Part shown: positions 36,401-43,514 of the stretch, piece after piece
Position numbering within the stretch: position 1 is the stretch's first letter
How the letters are laid out: each line of letters begins with the position of its first letter
Assembly (NCBI GenBank): GCA_000310025.1
Contig: FN649741.1
Span: 1,229,474-1,293,473, forward strand
From: Ectocarpus siliculosus
Lineage: Eukaryota > Sar > Phaeophyceae > Ectocarpales > Ectocarpaceae
DNA: 64,000 nucleotides
Direction: 5' to 3'
Notes under the pieces: model-generated
Seen by the model: only the letters and a program-made list of their open reading frames with translations
Databases searched by the model: none
Told to the model about the DNA's origin: nothing
Made by a program: the position numbers and the translations under genes

Positions 36401-39400
36401 ACAACCGTCCCGTAACTTTTGCGGAAATCGTCCCGTAAAACCTTCCCATAAAACTGTCCCTCAATTCCGTTCCGTACCTTTTGCGGCAGCTTCGTCGTTT
36501 CCGAGGTAGGGCCCCCTCGACCCATCCGCGAGCTTGAACAGAATCCCTCGCCACACGAACTTCATCCCTCCTGCTGACCCCCCGAGGTTCTCGTTGGGCC
36601 TGTTGCGACCATCACCAGCGCGAAAGAAAAATGCCGCCAGGCTTCGATGAGACAAGACAACCCAGGGTCACCGCTGAGATTCCCCAACCCGATTGATTAG
36701 TTGTTTTTTGGTTGTGATGGATGCAATTATGGATACACATCCACCGCTCTGTCTAAATACTGTAGTGCGCGCGAAGCCCTCGAAGAGCAAGATGTGCATG
36801 GTACGAGATCATTCGCAATGTGGTCTCGCTGCGACAGTAGCTCGCTTCAGCGGCCCCAAATGCCCAGGCAAAAAAACATGGCATGGAAGCTGCCTCTCTG
36901 GGCACGAATTGATACCGGTTTCGTGCACCAGGATGAGCAGTGAGGGTACCGTGACGTACGGAGGTTGCGCAGCAACGGGGCCCCGCCGGGGGGAAATTCG
37001 GGGGGGGGGGGTGCGGGCAGCACCCGGTGATGCCGACCCCCGAATCGAGAAAAAAGAGGAAGGATAGGCGTCCCAAGGTGCTGGGCATACCACATACTCT
37101 TGCTTGGCAGTGGCGCCTACATCGCGTACACCAGCAATCGGTGGGGAAATAAATTTTGAACGCTCCATTACTCCACGACGAAGAGGGTGCATTAATCAAG
37201 GGATACGTTTTCGGGGAAGCTCTCGACGAGACCGTTCCAACTACGCCATTTTCGGCGCCGCCAATCTTCGGCTGTGGAGTAATCGGGCTTTGGAAATCAG
37301 TGCAGGGGGTGTGGTGCCTTACGTCACCTACGGTAACCATTCGACTCGCCGAATACCTCCGCGCTTGGTGATGTGCTACTACTGTAGCCTGGTCCTGTGA
37401 AAACCCGGCGTGCTCCGTCCTGGCTTTGTAGGCATGCGAGGTCAATGGTCTAACGACTACGGCATGCAAAGCTATGACTACCCCCCCCGTCTCCGTCGTC
37501 TCGAGGACGCGTGGTCTGACAGGTAATGCATGAAAAACGGGTATACCACCCTCCCCTTCCACCCATGTGTCCATGGGTCAACCGCTAAGGCATGCAAAAC
37601 ATGGGTGTACCCCTCCCCCCCCTCCCCCGTTTTCCTCACTTGATGCTCTTGTGCTTCAAGTCCAGGAAGTACTCCGAGATGATTGTTTTCCCGTAGGTAA
37701 CCGCCGCCGCCTTGAAGTCCCGGTTAACCGTGGTCATGCGCTCCCACTTCCTGTAGCACTGGTCGGGAGTATCTTCCGGGAGATCGAGCGCCGATTGGAA
37801 GAGCTCGTTCCAATTCCCCGTTTCCTAAGGCGTGCAAACAACAAAAAAATGAGGAACAAAAACAATGGAACGTTGGCATCGACAGCAAATATTATTGTTC
37901 AACAAATTTGGTAGCTTTGCCTTCAATTCAACTGTAATATAAAATTGGTTTTAGGCAGGAACTGTTTCTAGGATTTTGGGGAGCCGGTGTTGTTTTCGGC
38001 GTGGCGTGGTGGGATGACTCTCAAGTGGAACGGGGCGCAGCCGGACTTGAAAATTAGCTAGGCAGGGGCAAGAGAAGGCCAGACAAGGTATGGGGCACGT
38101 CTTCCTATGTAAGTACAGCAGTAGGTCCCTGTATACAGCCAGCTGGTGCCAAGCTAGCGATTTGGCGGCCTTACACCAGGCATCCGGCACGCATCAGAGA
38201 ACTAGGCAATATGAATATCCCACCTGTGTGTCACGCGAACATATAGGGCGACCGGCCTTTTTATGCGGCCTCACTACTGGATGACTTTAGGGTTGACTGG
38301 ATCCTTGCAGAACGACAATTATTTCAATGTTAGCTTGGCTGCTTGGCTGCTGTTCCTCACAGTGCGGTTCGCGGGGACCCCCGCTAGACGGTAGGTCTTG
38401 TGTCAGGATACACGCGTGCGCGAGGAAACAGTCTGCCCCCGTCCGATTGTACCGTATGGGAGTCGCGGAAGGGGGGGGTGGTCTCAGCCAAAAATGAGGG
38501 AGGATGTTGACAGCAGCTGCAGGGTCCTAACGCGTAGCTGGAGGGGTTGGTCGAGAGACAACAACATGCTGTGACAAAGCCAAAGAGGGTTAGGTACCCT
38601 TGGCTACATATCTTGTTCTATTGCCTCTCTCAACCAAGTATCCGACGACACAGGAGGGTACAGGATCTAGGGAAACAATGATCAATCCAGCAACATCGAC
38701 ACCCGCTTCCCACACACCCTACTGCCACGCCGCCACCATCCCTCATTGCCACCACCGACCACAAAACAAAACCAACAGCAAGCTGTTCTTGTCGCCCACG
38801 AAAGGTCGGGGTGGGGGGCGGTGGGTGGCACAACAACTTGCTGCGCTGACGTGTCATCCCCCAACCCCGAACCTTCAAGGGAGCTCCAACAAACACCTAC
38901 AAACGGCAGAAGAGCACACCGGGCAAGCGAAGAAACACGCGCGACTCTCTTTCCAAGGACCGACTTCCAATCTAACTACTTTGTCCGTTGCTGAAGACAA
39001 GGAACGGGCAACAACAAGGCCGGGAGCCCGAGATAATATTACAGGAGCAGGCTCACCCATCAACAACCCTAAGCGCCATGAGGTGTTCGGCGAGCTGCAT
39101 CGACGGTGCGCTGCATCCTTCACAAAAAAACTGTCACCGGGTGCCTTGTCTTAGAGGTGTGTGTGTGTTAGCCTGTGTGGCAAACGCGGCAAACGCGCCA
39201 CGACCTCGTAATTTAGCTGACAAGAACGGAGCGCCAACCAACCGCAGGAAACAAGGTCGGGATAAGAGACGCATCAACAATAACCTCCACAAGCCGAGGC
39301 AAAGAAAGAACCCAAGATGGACTTTCCAAACAACCAAAGTTTTTTTATTGATGTTTCTTGACAAGAACATTCCAAAAAGCCAGGGCATTTCTTCTTACAA

Positions 39401-39936
39401 CATGACACGATAAACCCATCTCTACCGTAGATTAGGGTATGTCTTACCTGGCAAAGAAAAAAAACAAAGTGAACATTCCAAACAACCAAAGCATGGTATT
39501 TTCGTAACCCAACACGGTGAATCCATCTCTACAGTATCCACAGAGATACGTAAAGGGTTAGCGTGGTATTTCTTACCCGGTACGGCTGCTCCATAGCGTC
39601 GGGGAACAACAGGTCCCGGATCGGTCCCCAGCTCCTGCCCGGGACTTCTCGAGCACCACAACCACCGTCACCTTCCCCTCCACCACCCCCGCGACGACCA
39701 TCTATCTGAGAAAAACCCATGCTGCCAACGCCACGGCTTGACCCACCACCACCCCTAGCGCTACCCCTCCCGCGGCCGACAAGTACATGTGTACCCCCCT
39801 CCGTCCACGTCCAGGTCCCCACCGCGGGGTCCCCAGCGCCCCGGGAAACATCGTTGCGCAAGCTATCCCGGCGTTGCTCCTGAGGGAGGATACCGCGTGA
39901 AGCAAGGGAAGGAACGCGTACTGTCATGTTTTGCAT
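9989..39936 (-). CDS. giant CLU-domain (clustered mitochondria) gene, at least 22 exons
   Basis: Exons spread over 30 kb read, in order, as a CLU-family protein of at least about 1,130 aa. CLU/CLUH/FRIENDLY proteins are cytosolic, bind mRNAs for mitochondrial proteins and control mitochondrial distribution. Family landmarks seen in order are WNELFQSALDLPEDTP, MKFVWRGILFKLA, AGHDLRGATHYLDARIRGL, CLIDYKGFRMTAQAVLPV, YGSSDAGRTVHND, HYLLDFARSFPPE, FWRMLRPEF, RHGVNVRHLGKV, LLTEM-type helix (MLTEMIARTLKN), VRFLNLVTG, and FEFTVSDIREINPIVR before a TPR-like tail. Almost all junctions close in phase, and exon blocks are listed separately. Weak points are the true 5' end, one unresolved junction between 22,368 and 19,886, and the last short exon. 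Introns are packed with antisense mobile elements. The family assignment rests on motif order; the exact function is inferred. Confidence 0.82.
12664..12840 (-). repeat. 57-bp tandem duplication of an intron/exon boundary
   Basis: On the minus strand the unit from CCGATCCCTGAAC through the branch/pyrimidine tract and CAG|T.CATGCACA occurs twice in a row. The copy next to exon 18 is the functional acceptor; the upstream copy is decayed and opens into a stop. This places two 3' splice-site candidates before one exon. Confidence 0.7.
13040..13345 (+). repeat. SINE-like repeat with internal tandem duplication
   Basis: The element runs from cttagcaggatgctgcgc through gccgaatacctc, cttcgcgcttggtgat and gatgcgaggtcaatggtcta to a tail ggcatgca. 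The central part is present two to three times in tandem. Related copies lie at 34,835-35,055 (minus), 37,345-37,490 (plus) and a fragment at 39,060-39,125 (minus). The 3' tail resembles that of the LINE at 18.4-19.1 kb. It lies in CLU intron 16. Confidence 0.65.
13934..19886 (-). CDS. CLU gene exons 10-16: second half of the CLU domain
   Basis: Exons are 19,886-19,771, 17,652-17,537, 16,767-16,696, 15,991-15,867, 15,088-15,024, 14,599-14,471 and 14,038-13,934, with phases closing throughout. Exon 11 ends ...DVELH and joins exon 12 to give RHGVNVRHLGKV, the most diagnostic CLU motif. Exon 13 gives MLTEMIARTLKNILR, exon 14 VRFLNLVTGAHINSATFW, exon 15 VLQRFGLVSLTTSE, and exon 16 the Gly-Val-Val-Leu to INPIVR block that precedes the TPRs in CLU proteins. 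Exon 15 seems to use a GC donor (CAG|GCGAGT); the alternative is GTTGAC 15 nt further on. The long frame at 17,319-17,000 lies inside intron 11 and is skipped by the phase-perfect join. Confidence 0.8.
14043..14190 (+). repeat. GACAGAGA-type microsatellite
   Basis: A 150-base run of gacaga/gagaca permutations lies directly upstream of the acceptor of CLU exon 16. Read in the gene's sense it is a long pyrimidine-rich tract (tctctgtctc), so it may serve as an extended polypyrimidine tract. Confidence 0.85.
14375..14465. mobile_element. MITE fragment abutting CLU exon 15
   Basis: The sequence gtaccgtaagaggcggagag, the gatggca-C-run and gccgatattcaaa match one arm of the 59.48-kb MITE, and the following aattgctcc resembles the interior of the 25.1-kb copy. 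No second arm is seen. It ends within a few bases of the non-canonical donor of exon 15. Confidence 0.5.
15066..15392. repeat. tandem repeats duplicating the start of CLU exon 14
   Basis: Three units at about 15,066, 15,228 and 15,326 share caggttgaggaa, an interval of about 25 bases, then cacgaagaca and a (cttagg)n-like stretch. The first unit contains the true 5' end of exon 14; the other two are intronic copies of this exon boundary that no longer keep the exon frame. TTAGGC-like hexamers fill the spaces between units. Confidence 0.7.
16447..16661. mobile_element. about 215-bp MITE-like inverted-repeat element
   Basis: The left end gtggg(g)gtccccgaataaggcggt and the inverted right end accgccttattgagacaccc pair as imperfect terminal inverted repeats of about 25 bp. 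The interior holds four degenerate copies of aaggcggctgccct. No ORF is present. It lies in CLU intron 12 close to the donor of exon 12. Confidence 0.6.
18365..19140 (+). mobile_element. decayed LINE (non-LTR retrotransposon) 3' end
   Basis: Three frames carry successive parts of a non-LTR retrotransposon C-terminus. These are a basic stretch at 18,365-18,547; a cysteine/histidine motif CDCDSECEDLVHVVAECRLY at about 18,760-18,820, typical of the region after LINE reverse transcriptase; and LAALGHRKWVEKARNDIGR with LWQSRKER up to 19,110. At least two frameshifts separate them. The element ends in gtggtcaatggtcttaacc, gctaaggcatgcaaagcata and a C-rich run. Reverse transcriptase itself is absent (5'-truncated). 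It lies antisense in CLU intron 10. Further tails of this family are at 37,495-37,625 (plus) and 39,926-40,042 (minus). Confidence 0.78.
19380..19800. repeat. microsatellite cluster
   Basis: (GGCAGC)n at about 19,378-19,402, (AACAAG)n at about 19,664-19,706 and short GGTTCA repeats near 19,790 flank CLU exon 10. The encoded PEPEPD of exon 10 derives from the last of these. Confidence 0.8.
20050..20202. mobile_element. short MITE related to the 59.48-kb copy
   Basis: The left arm atcgcaccccccatcaagac cgattttcaaagctcg and an inverted right arm tcgagcggtgaaagtcggtc form imperfect terminal inverted repeats about 150 bp apart. The arms match the MITE family at 25.1, 37.2, 41.2 and 59.5 kb. Confidence 0.5.
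21690..21818 (+). repeat. CAA-tailed dispersed repeat
   Basis: The unit running from ggcgtccgcgtcagttgaac to taatgtgaagacaacaac, followed by a (CAA) tract, is repeated in diverged form at 25,535-25,612 (agcgtccccgtcagttggac to taattgtgaagacaacaac). The (CAA)n end looks like the tail of a retroposed element. The class is unknown. Confidence 0.5.
22368..25511 (-). CDS. CLU gene exons 7-9, including a 258-residue low-complexity insert
   Basis: Exons are 25,511-25,371, 24,361-24,230 and about 23,143-22,368. Exon 7 encodes VDHLSDILSDRTPVYVHIYY and a following basic stretch. Exon 8 encodes the FWRMLRPEF motif. Exon 9 is Ala/Gly/Pro/Ser-rich and acidic, ending TLTESGGSCEAFIDFDENN. The reading frame of exon 9 meets a TGA that overlaps a GTGAGT donor, so I take it as a splice site and not a stop. 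The start of exon 9 is approximate (AG at 23,144). Its phase-2 end needs an exon with one leading base. A 151-nt candidate at 22,077-21,927 satisfies this, but its own end does not join exon 10 in phase, so this link is unresolved. Confidence 0.72.
23228..23352 (+). repeat. (CAG)n microsatellites
   Basis: Two CAG tracts, about 6 units at 23,228 and about 14 at 23,311-23,352, lie upstream (in gene sense) of CLU exon 9. A (CAA)n tract of about 14 units follows at 24,450-24,494. Confidence 0.9.
25098..25318. mobile_element. about 215-bp MITE, complete copy
   Basis: Ends ttgcgtaagacaccacaccc and its inverted partner gggtgtggtatcttacgcaa differ by one base in 20, and similarity continues outward (caccgtaga / tacca). 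The interior shares cgattttcca, ttcggaaagctctcgacgag and acagttccaac with copies at 37,157-37,345 and 41,186-41,421. There is no ORF. It lies in CLU intron 7. Confidence 0.7.
26108..26407 (+). repeat. split direct repeat A1 (partner A2 at 33,288-33,587)
   Basis: The 300-bp block begins aagcgaatatttcagatgg and ends gctagtgttgtcgtctt in both copies. Flanks differ immediately outside. Confidence 0.92.
27100..30860 (+). repeat. satellite-like array inside the retroelement
   Basis: A monomer of about 260 bp recurs at roughly 27,500, 27,760, 28,030, 28,800, 29,296, 29,548, 29,822 and 30,617, marked by variants of gtcgtggttatcaggagccg, gcatgtaggtcgctggtgcg and ggagctggttacgctggagc. A separate 345-bp head block at about 27,130-27,475 recurs at 28,447-28,775, giving a higher-order unit near 1.3 kb. 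The long minus-strand frames here (for example 27,351-27,929) are by-products of the repeat. Confidence 0.8.
28960..29300 (+). repeat. 117-bp tandem repeat, three units
   Basis: The unit gcgagataaacaaaacaagtc ... gtctcatcaggtgaggagtc is repeated three times with only a few changes (for example cacggcc/catggcc). It is a partial monomer of the surrounding satellite that has been amplified separately. Confidence 0.85.
30981..31592 (+). CDS. Gag-like ORF of the retroelement
   Basis: This ORF of about 203 aa starts MSRDGDVSDESVIGREEYQA and contains a charged, probably helical segment up to FEEALAAVRARSDG, then a Gly/Ala/Pro-rich linker and a C-terminal part with a few cysteines but no zinc knuckle. 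Position upstream of the RT/RNase H stump and the recombinase suggests the structural protein of a DIRS/Ngaro element. It ends two bases before the RT-derived reading frame. Assignment is by position and composition, not by a diagnostic motif. Confidence 0.6.
   Translation: MSRDGDVSDESVIGREEYQAERQDSANERAIISASVEDLKTDMAARFEEALAAVRARSDGSAAGGAAGVAPAPMYGGAGAQGSSSDAVVTELGRRATDHVEVPLPSERDTPPPFPPGCRIPPGSGGGRSDSFFVKPYVDGGILVEVMWTPTGARCKVSSASCESDHFRVFGARGPGDPPPCCLRINSLRGKHDCVCSGGTLIQ
31594..32212 (+). pseudogene. RT/RNase H remnant of the retroelement
   Basis: Starting directly after the gag stop, ISVPADKLARLRAQ continues after a one-base frameshift as REWPPKRHCASEPELRGVIG, then LLHICEVVRPGKYFVRRVF, which is typical of the end of the reverse transcriptase and connection region in YR retroelements. 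Further coding (DVRERFRQQAEVLDPEVSD) extends to about 32,212 in another frame. The RT palm with its YxDD motif is missing, so about 150-250 codons have been deleted between gag and this segment. Confidence 0.7.
32210..33023 (+). pseudogene. tyrosine recombinase (integrase) of the retroelement, frameshifted
   Basis: The N-terminal SAM-like part reads LLEFVAWCCAGKGNVAPTIS. The catalytic domain follows with HCLRRSDVEFFDG and RFRGHKGDQSE. The box II signature HSLRIGAATTLAAGGD carries the His-x-x-Arg pair. The C-terminus IIQREGRWKEGSGTYKIYTR carries the catalytic Tyr candidate. At least two frame changes, near 32,400 and near 32,580-32,590, interrupt the frame. This is the enzyme that would integrate circular cDNA without target-site duplication. 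It is not intact as read. Confidence 0.8.
33082..33290 (+). repeat. split direct repeat B1 (partner B2 at 33,748-33,956)
   Basis: The 209-bp block includes ggtagagtaccattgggggt and ends gaaaatacaataaag in both copies. Its last three bases aag are also the first three of A2, so B1 and A2 overlap. This aag also starts A1 and ends B2, as expected for the recombination core of a tyrosine recombinase. Confidence 0.92.
33288..33956 (+). repeat. repeats A2 and B2 with 160-bp unique spacer
   Basis: A2 occupies 33,288-33,587 and B2 33,748-33,956. The 160 bp between them include an A run, a G run of about 17 and no coding sequence. B2 ends at aag, followed by host intron sequence ccacagttaac. Confidence 0.9.
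34074..39936 (-). CDS. CLU gene exons 1-6: N-terminal region and first half of the CLU domain
   Basis: Exons are 39,936-39,577, 37,824-37,640, 36,599-36,478, 36,126-36,014, 34,492-34,346 and 34,175-34,074. Phases close as 0, 2, 1, 0, 0, and every donor is GT (GTAAGA, GTGAGG, GTACGG, GTGAAA, GTAAGC, GTGTGT). Exon 1 encodes a Gly/Arg-rich low-complexity region (RGRGSARGGGGSSRG) ending EQPYR. Exon 2 starts the CLU domain. Exons 3-6 carry the conserved core through LLDFARSFPPE. The first two ATG-like codons of exon 1 lie in or beside LINE-derived sequence, so the true start may be M4 of this frame or an exon further upstream. CLU proteins usually have an additional N-terminal CLU_N domain, which I did not find. 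Confidence 0.85.
34835..35055 (-). repeat. SINE-like repeat, reverse copy
   Basis: This is the reverse complement of the 13,040-13,345 repeat: gccgtagtcgttagaccatt, gacctcgcatcc, ccaagcgcgaagcgc and ggtattcggcga. It lies in CLU intron 4. The bases just before it contain a tRNA B-box-like gagttcggatcc, which hints at a tRNA-derived head, but no tRNA fold is supported. Confidence 0.65.
36300..36490. repeat. degenerate minisatellite in CLU intron 3
   Basis: Variants of cgtcccgtaaaa / cttcccgtacaac recur about ten times at 12-20 base spacing, directly after exon 3's donor in gene sense. There is no coding or element signature. Confidence 0.6.
37157..37625 (+). mobile_element. nested cluster: 5'-truncated MITE, SINE-like copy and LINE tail
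   Basis: 37,157-37,345 matches the interior and one arm of the 41.2-kb MITE (gctctcgacgagaccgttcc, ggggtgtggtgccttacgtc). 37,345-37,490 is a SINE-like copy (gactcgccgaatacctc, gaggtcaatggtctaacgac). 37,495-37,625 is a LINE 3' tail (aaccgctaaggcatgcaaaa) with a second, decayed tail before it. The three lie head to tail in CLU intron 2, next to exon 2's donor. Confidence 0.65.
39060..39125 (-). repeat. SINE-like fragment
   Basis: The bases aagcgccatgaggtgttcgg cgagctgcat and tgcgctgcatcct match the 5' part of the SINE-like family in reverse orientation. The rest of the element is absent. Confidence 0.5.
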
Positions 39937-40042
39937 GCCTTAGCGGTTAGACCATTGACCACGCGTCCTCGAGGGGACGGAGTATTGGTCCCCACAAGAC
40001 CGATCACCGCTGGCCAATCGTTCCTCCCTACTTTGCCACAGT
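39926..40042 (-). mobile_element. LINE 3' tail at the 5' edge of the CLU gene
   Basis: The reverse complement matches 19,010-19,110: ttggcaaagtagg, gaacgattggcca, gtgatcg, gcgtggtcaatggtc, ccgctaaggcatgcaaa. It is a short 5'-truncated LINE copy in the same orientation as the CLU gene. It supplies the first ATG of the exon-1 reading frame. Confidence 0.75.
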
Positions 40043-40418
40043 GAAGCGCGGGAAGGGGTGCTGGTGGCACCTCATCACAGGCATGTTATGTTTTGGTCGC
40101 AATGTGTACGAGCCTCAATGTGTTATCGCTCTCTTTCGTGTTATCGCGGTACACAAGTACGAAAGATTGCTGTTGTTGTCATGTCGTCTTTGTCAGCCTG
40201 ATTTTATTCTTGGTTCTCAGCGTAGGCGTTCGGACGGCTACCAAACAGACCGTGGGCCTACACTGACTCTTCAAGTGTCATGAAATCGTGCAAAATAAAA
40301 CTTGTGTTGCTCTCGGTGCTCCCACAGGCAGCGGAGGCGTTTCGGTGTGTTTCTGGAAAACCAGTTCGTGGCTAACAAAACACGGAGGATAGTTGCTCGT
40401 TCTGCTAAATACTACTGT

Positions 40419-40894
40419 GAGACTGATAACGTAAACTGTTGTTTATGGTTCGTTGAGGTTCTTGCGGCTATCCGATTGGAGAATTAACGTAAAGAACAGG
40501 CGCACAAAAGAACATTGTTTTTTTGTTTGGCAAGTGCGGCCGTGCGGTAGATAGATTCCTCGCACACCAGCGGGATGTGATGCTCTGAGCTTAAACTTCA
40601 CCAAGATATAATGCGAGAGGAAGAGAGATCGGTTGCTGTTGTTGTCGTTGTGAGCTGCTAAAAGCAGGGCTTTGTTTAAATCGACCTTCCTACACCTCTA
40701 CCGAGAAGCTGCAACCAAACTCGAGAAAAAACGATGGCCGACCTTAAGGAAGCAACGTTTACCTACGAACCTCAAAAAGACCGAAACACAAGAACAACTG
40801 GTCCAACAAAACCGTACATTAAAACCTATGTTGTCCAAGTTACCTCCAAGAGAAGGCAAGAACCGAGCCTCGGGCTAAAACAAGAGGTTATCAA
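40419..40894 (+). repeat. 475-bp dispersed repeat, copy 2
   Basis: Partner of 9,119-9,593 in the same orientation, about 85-90 percent similar by eye. Both have the same ends, so they are probably full-length copies of a small element. Confidence 0.8.
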
Positions 40895-41185
40895 ATTCCG
40901 AGACATGGATGAGAGGAGGGTACAGTCCGTCACATTGTTTATCGGTCAGAGCTTCGCATGCGAATAGGACACCCCATGCCCAAACTAGTTTTGTGACTCT
41001 CACCGTCCACAAAGGGTGCGGATGGCTATACCCTCAATGGAGGACATGCGTATGTACCTACAAGACGCTGTGCATTAGGTTTAACCTCGGTTCAGTAAGG
41101 GGCAGGAAGCACCTATTGCAGGACAACTGAAGGGCGAAACGCGCTGACCATCAGGAGCATGGGCTTCTTCGGGAACACTACTATT

Positions 41186-41421
41186 AAAGGTACAGTAGAT
41201 GTAAGGTACCACACCCCCTACACTGATTTTCAAAGACCGACATCTCCACAGCCGAAGATCGGTGGCGCCGAACATGGCGTAGTTGGAACAGCCTTGTCGA
41301 GAGCTTCCCCGAAAGCGTATCGCTTGATTAATGCACCCTCTTCGTCGTGGAGTAATCGGGCGTTCAAATCGATGCACGGGGTATGATATCTGACGTCATG
41401 TACGGTATCTGACATGCCAGG
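41186..41421. mobile_element. about 235-bp MITE, complete copy
   Basis: The left end ggtacagtagatgtaaggta ccacacccccta and the inverted right end ggggtatgatatctgacgtc atgtacggtatc are imperfect terminal inverted repeats. The interior (gccgaagatcggtggcgccg, tgattaatgcaccctcttcg) matches 37,157-37,345 in reverse. Confidence 0.68.
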
Positions 41422-43514
41422 ATAGCGGTGATGGAGTGCAATCACGCGGGCGGAGCCTGCGAACACATGCGAAGCATTTTTATTCGCCAAAACCAGGACC
41501 GCACGCCTTGCGACGTTGTCGTCCTTAATCTACCGACGTGACATCTCCGATATCCCTCTATGTACTACAGCCGCTGAGCACGTTGTGCGTACTTGGTGCT
41601 GATTGATACGTGGGACGATCGTTTCACAAAAAACCTTGGACGTCAGGAAGAACAACACCTGATATCTGCACCGCTCCAAACGTTGAGATATTTGAAGTGC
41701 GTGTGTGAGTGAGTAGCCGCCGTGTGACACATACTGCACACGTCGTCCGCACGATGAAAGTTAAGTATCCTCGTTCTTCTTCGATGGACACCCTACACCG
41801 GGCACTTTCTGCGCGGTAAACCTGTACGGCTGTTTCTTTGCTGCCGGCGACGACACCTCGTCTGCTCTGGTATTTTGTTTCCTTGTGCAACCGTTTGGCC
41901 CATTCGATTGATGATGACGCCGGTGTTTCATACATTCAAAAATAACTCTTGTATTTCAAAGGACAGACTTAAGTCAAGAAACCTCGCGCACAGATACAGA
42001 GACGCCACAGCACCACAGCGTTACTTGAGGTGGTCCAGAGGGACGATGGGCGTGGAGATCGAAACACTGCTGTAGTTCGACATGGTATGCTGTGTGTCAC
42101 ACGCTCCTCACTGTTTCTGAGCTGTGGGCTTGTGCTGCCGCGTGCTCGTTACGTATCGACATGTTAAACAGACCAGAGTGGACTGCTGGTCCCATCCTGA
42201 TGTGGATGTGCGATACGGACCGGTTGCAGCTCCCCCGCTGCTGCAAACGTTGAGTGTCGGCTTGGATTGGGTGCCCCGCCCGAATGCGGCGTAATTGCCG
42301 AAAAAACTCTAAAATAGACAAGACGCGAAAGTGGCGCCAAGTTAGAAAGAGGCCGCCTTGCTGATTGGCGGACGCCAAGTTAAATCTGTCCCTCCGTTTT
42401 CCTGCCGTATCGTACAAATACACGCCACGCGTGATCTCTCCGTGATATTCGGACTGTTACACTCAGTAGCCTCTGCTGTGGTGGTACAAGATTCCGCGGG
42501 ACCCCTCGGTGACAAGTTTACATATTTGGATTCCATGCCGTGAGCGCTAGCGTGGTGGGTGATGCTTGCCCACGTGAACCCGCGAGGGAAAATGAAAATT
42601 GCGCAGACAACATTGGGCGCGGACAAAAGAAGCGGGGTGGTCGTAGCAGCGCAATTTTCGGCGTAAGTGCCTACATTTATATATATACTAATGGCAGAAA
42701 TAAGCCACCTTTTCGCTTTCGGCTGTTATATTTCGAACGGGTAGTCTTTCTGTGAGATTATGTGTACTTTCTAAAGACCACCTACAGAACTGTAGAGCAG
42801 TTGCTCTCTGCTGCAGGGCGCTAACGAGAAAAACCCCATGGAATAAAAGCATCCAGCGCCAGCATCGGCCATATTTTGATCCGGCCCTGTCTTGCTGCAG
42901 AGTAGGGTAACATGGACATATTTGCTTCGTACATCGCCCCTATCGTTTGCGTGCCATGTGCAGAATAGTGCAGCAAGGATACATGGAGCTGGAAATGTCA
43001 CACGCAACAAACAGTAGTCTCACCGGATCTGCCCCATCTTCCTCCACCGCTACAAGCCCTGCTGCTGACCCGCTGACTATCGTCCGGCTGTTGTCCTTGC
43101 TTTGCAAGGAAATGTGACCTGTATCTCCAAGAGCATCGGTTCCGGGTGAGGCTACAACTCCAGGGGAACAGATGCATGGTGCAAGGGGAAAAGTGCCACG
43201 CCTGAGTCATGCCTGCGCCTCTACGATGTACAACGGTTCGAAGGTGTGAGATTGTTATCGATCCGATATTGTAGTTTTTTTTTAAACTATGGTCTAAAAA
43301 GTCACGCCATTGCCAGCCTCCTGTGGCCTCGCTTCCGGTGCGTAGTCGATACGTTCCGAGGACGTGGTGATGATAAGGGCAACTCTTAGAGGTGCACTGC
43401 ATGACACGTCCTGAGATGCAAGTACGACCCATCGTGAAGCTGGTGTGGCAGGGATTAGGACAAGCCGTGACAATACCCCAACACATCAAACGAGGAGCGA
43501 CCGATGCGCTGCTT

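Larger units (their letters stand above)
40043..43030. other. intergenic between the LRR and CLU genes
   Basis: Apart from the dispersed repeat at 40,419-40,894 and the MITE at 41,186-41,421 I see no supported feature. No further LRR exon with the cassette signature (tgcag...ctcaccg|gt) was found downstream of 43,515. Missing 5' exons of the CLU gene could lie here. Confidence 0.4.
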
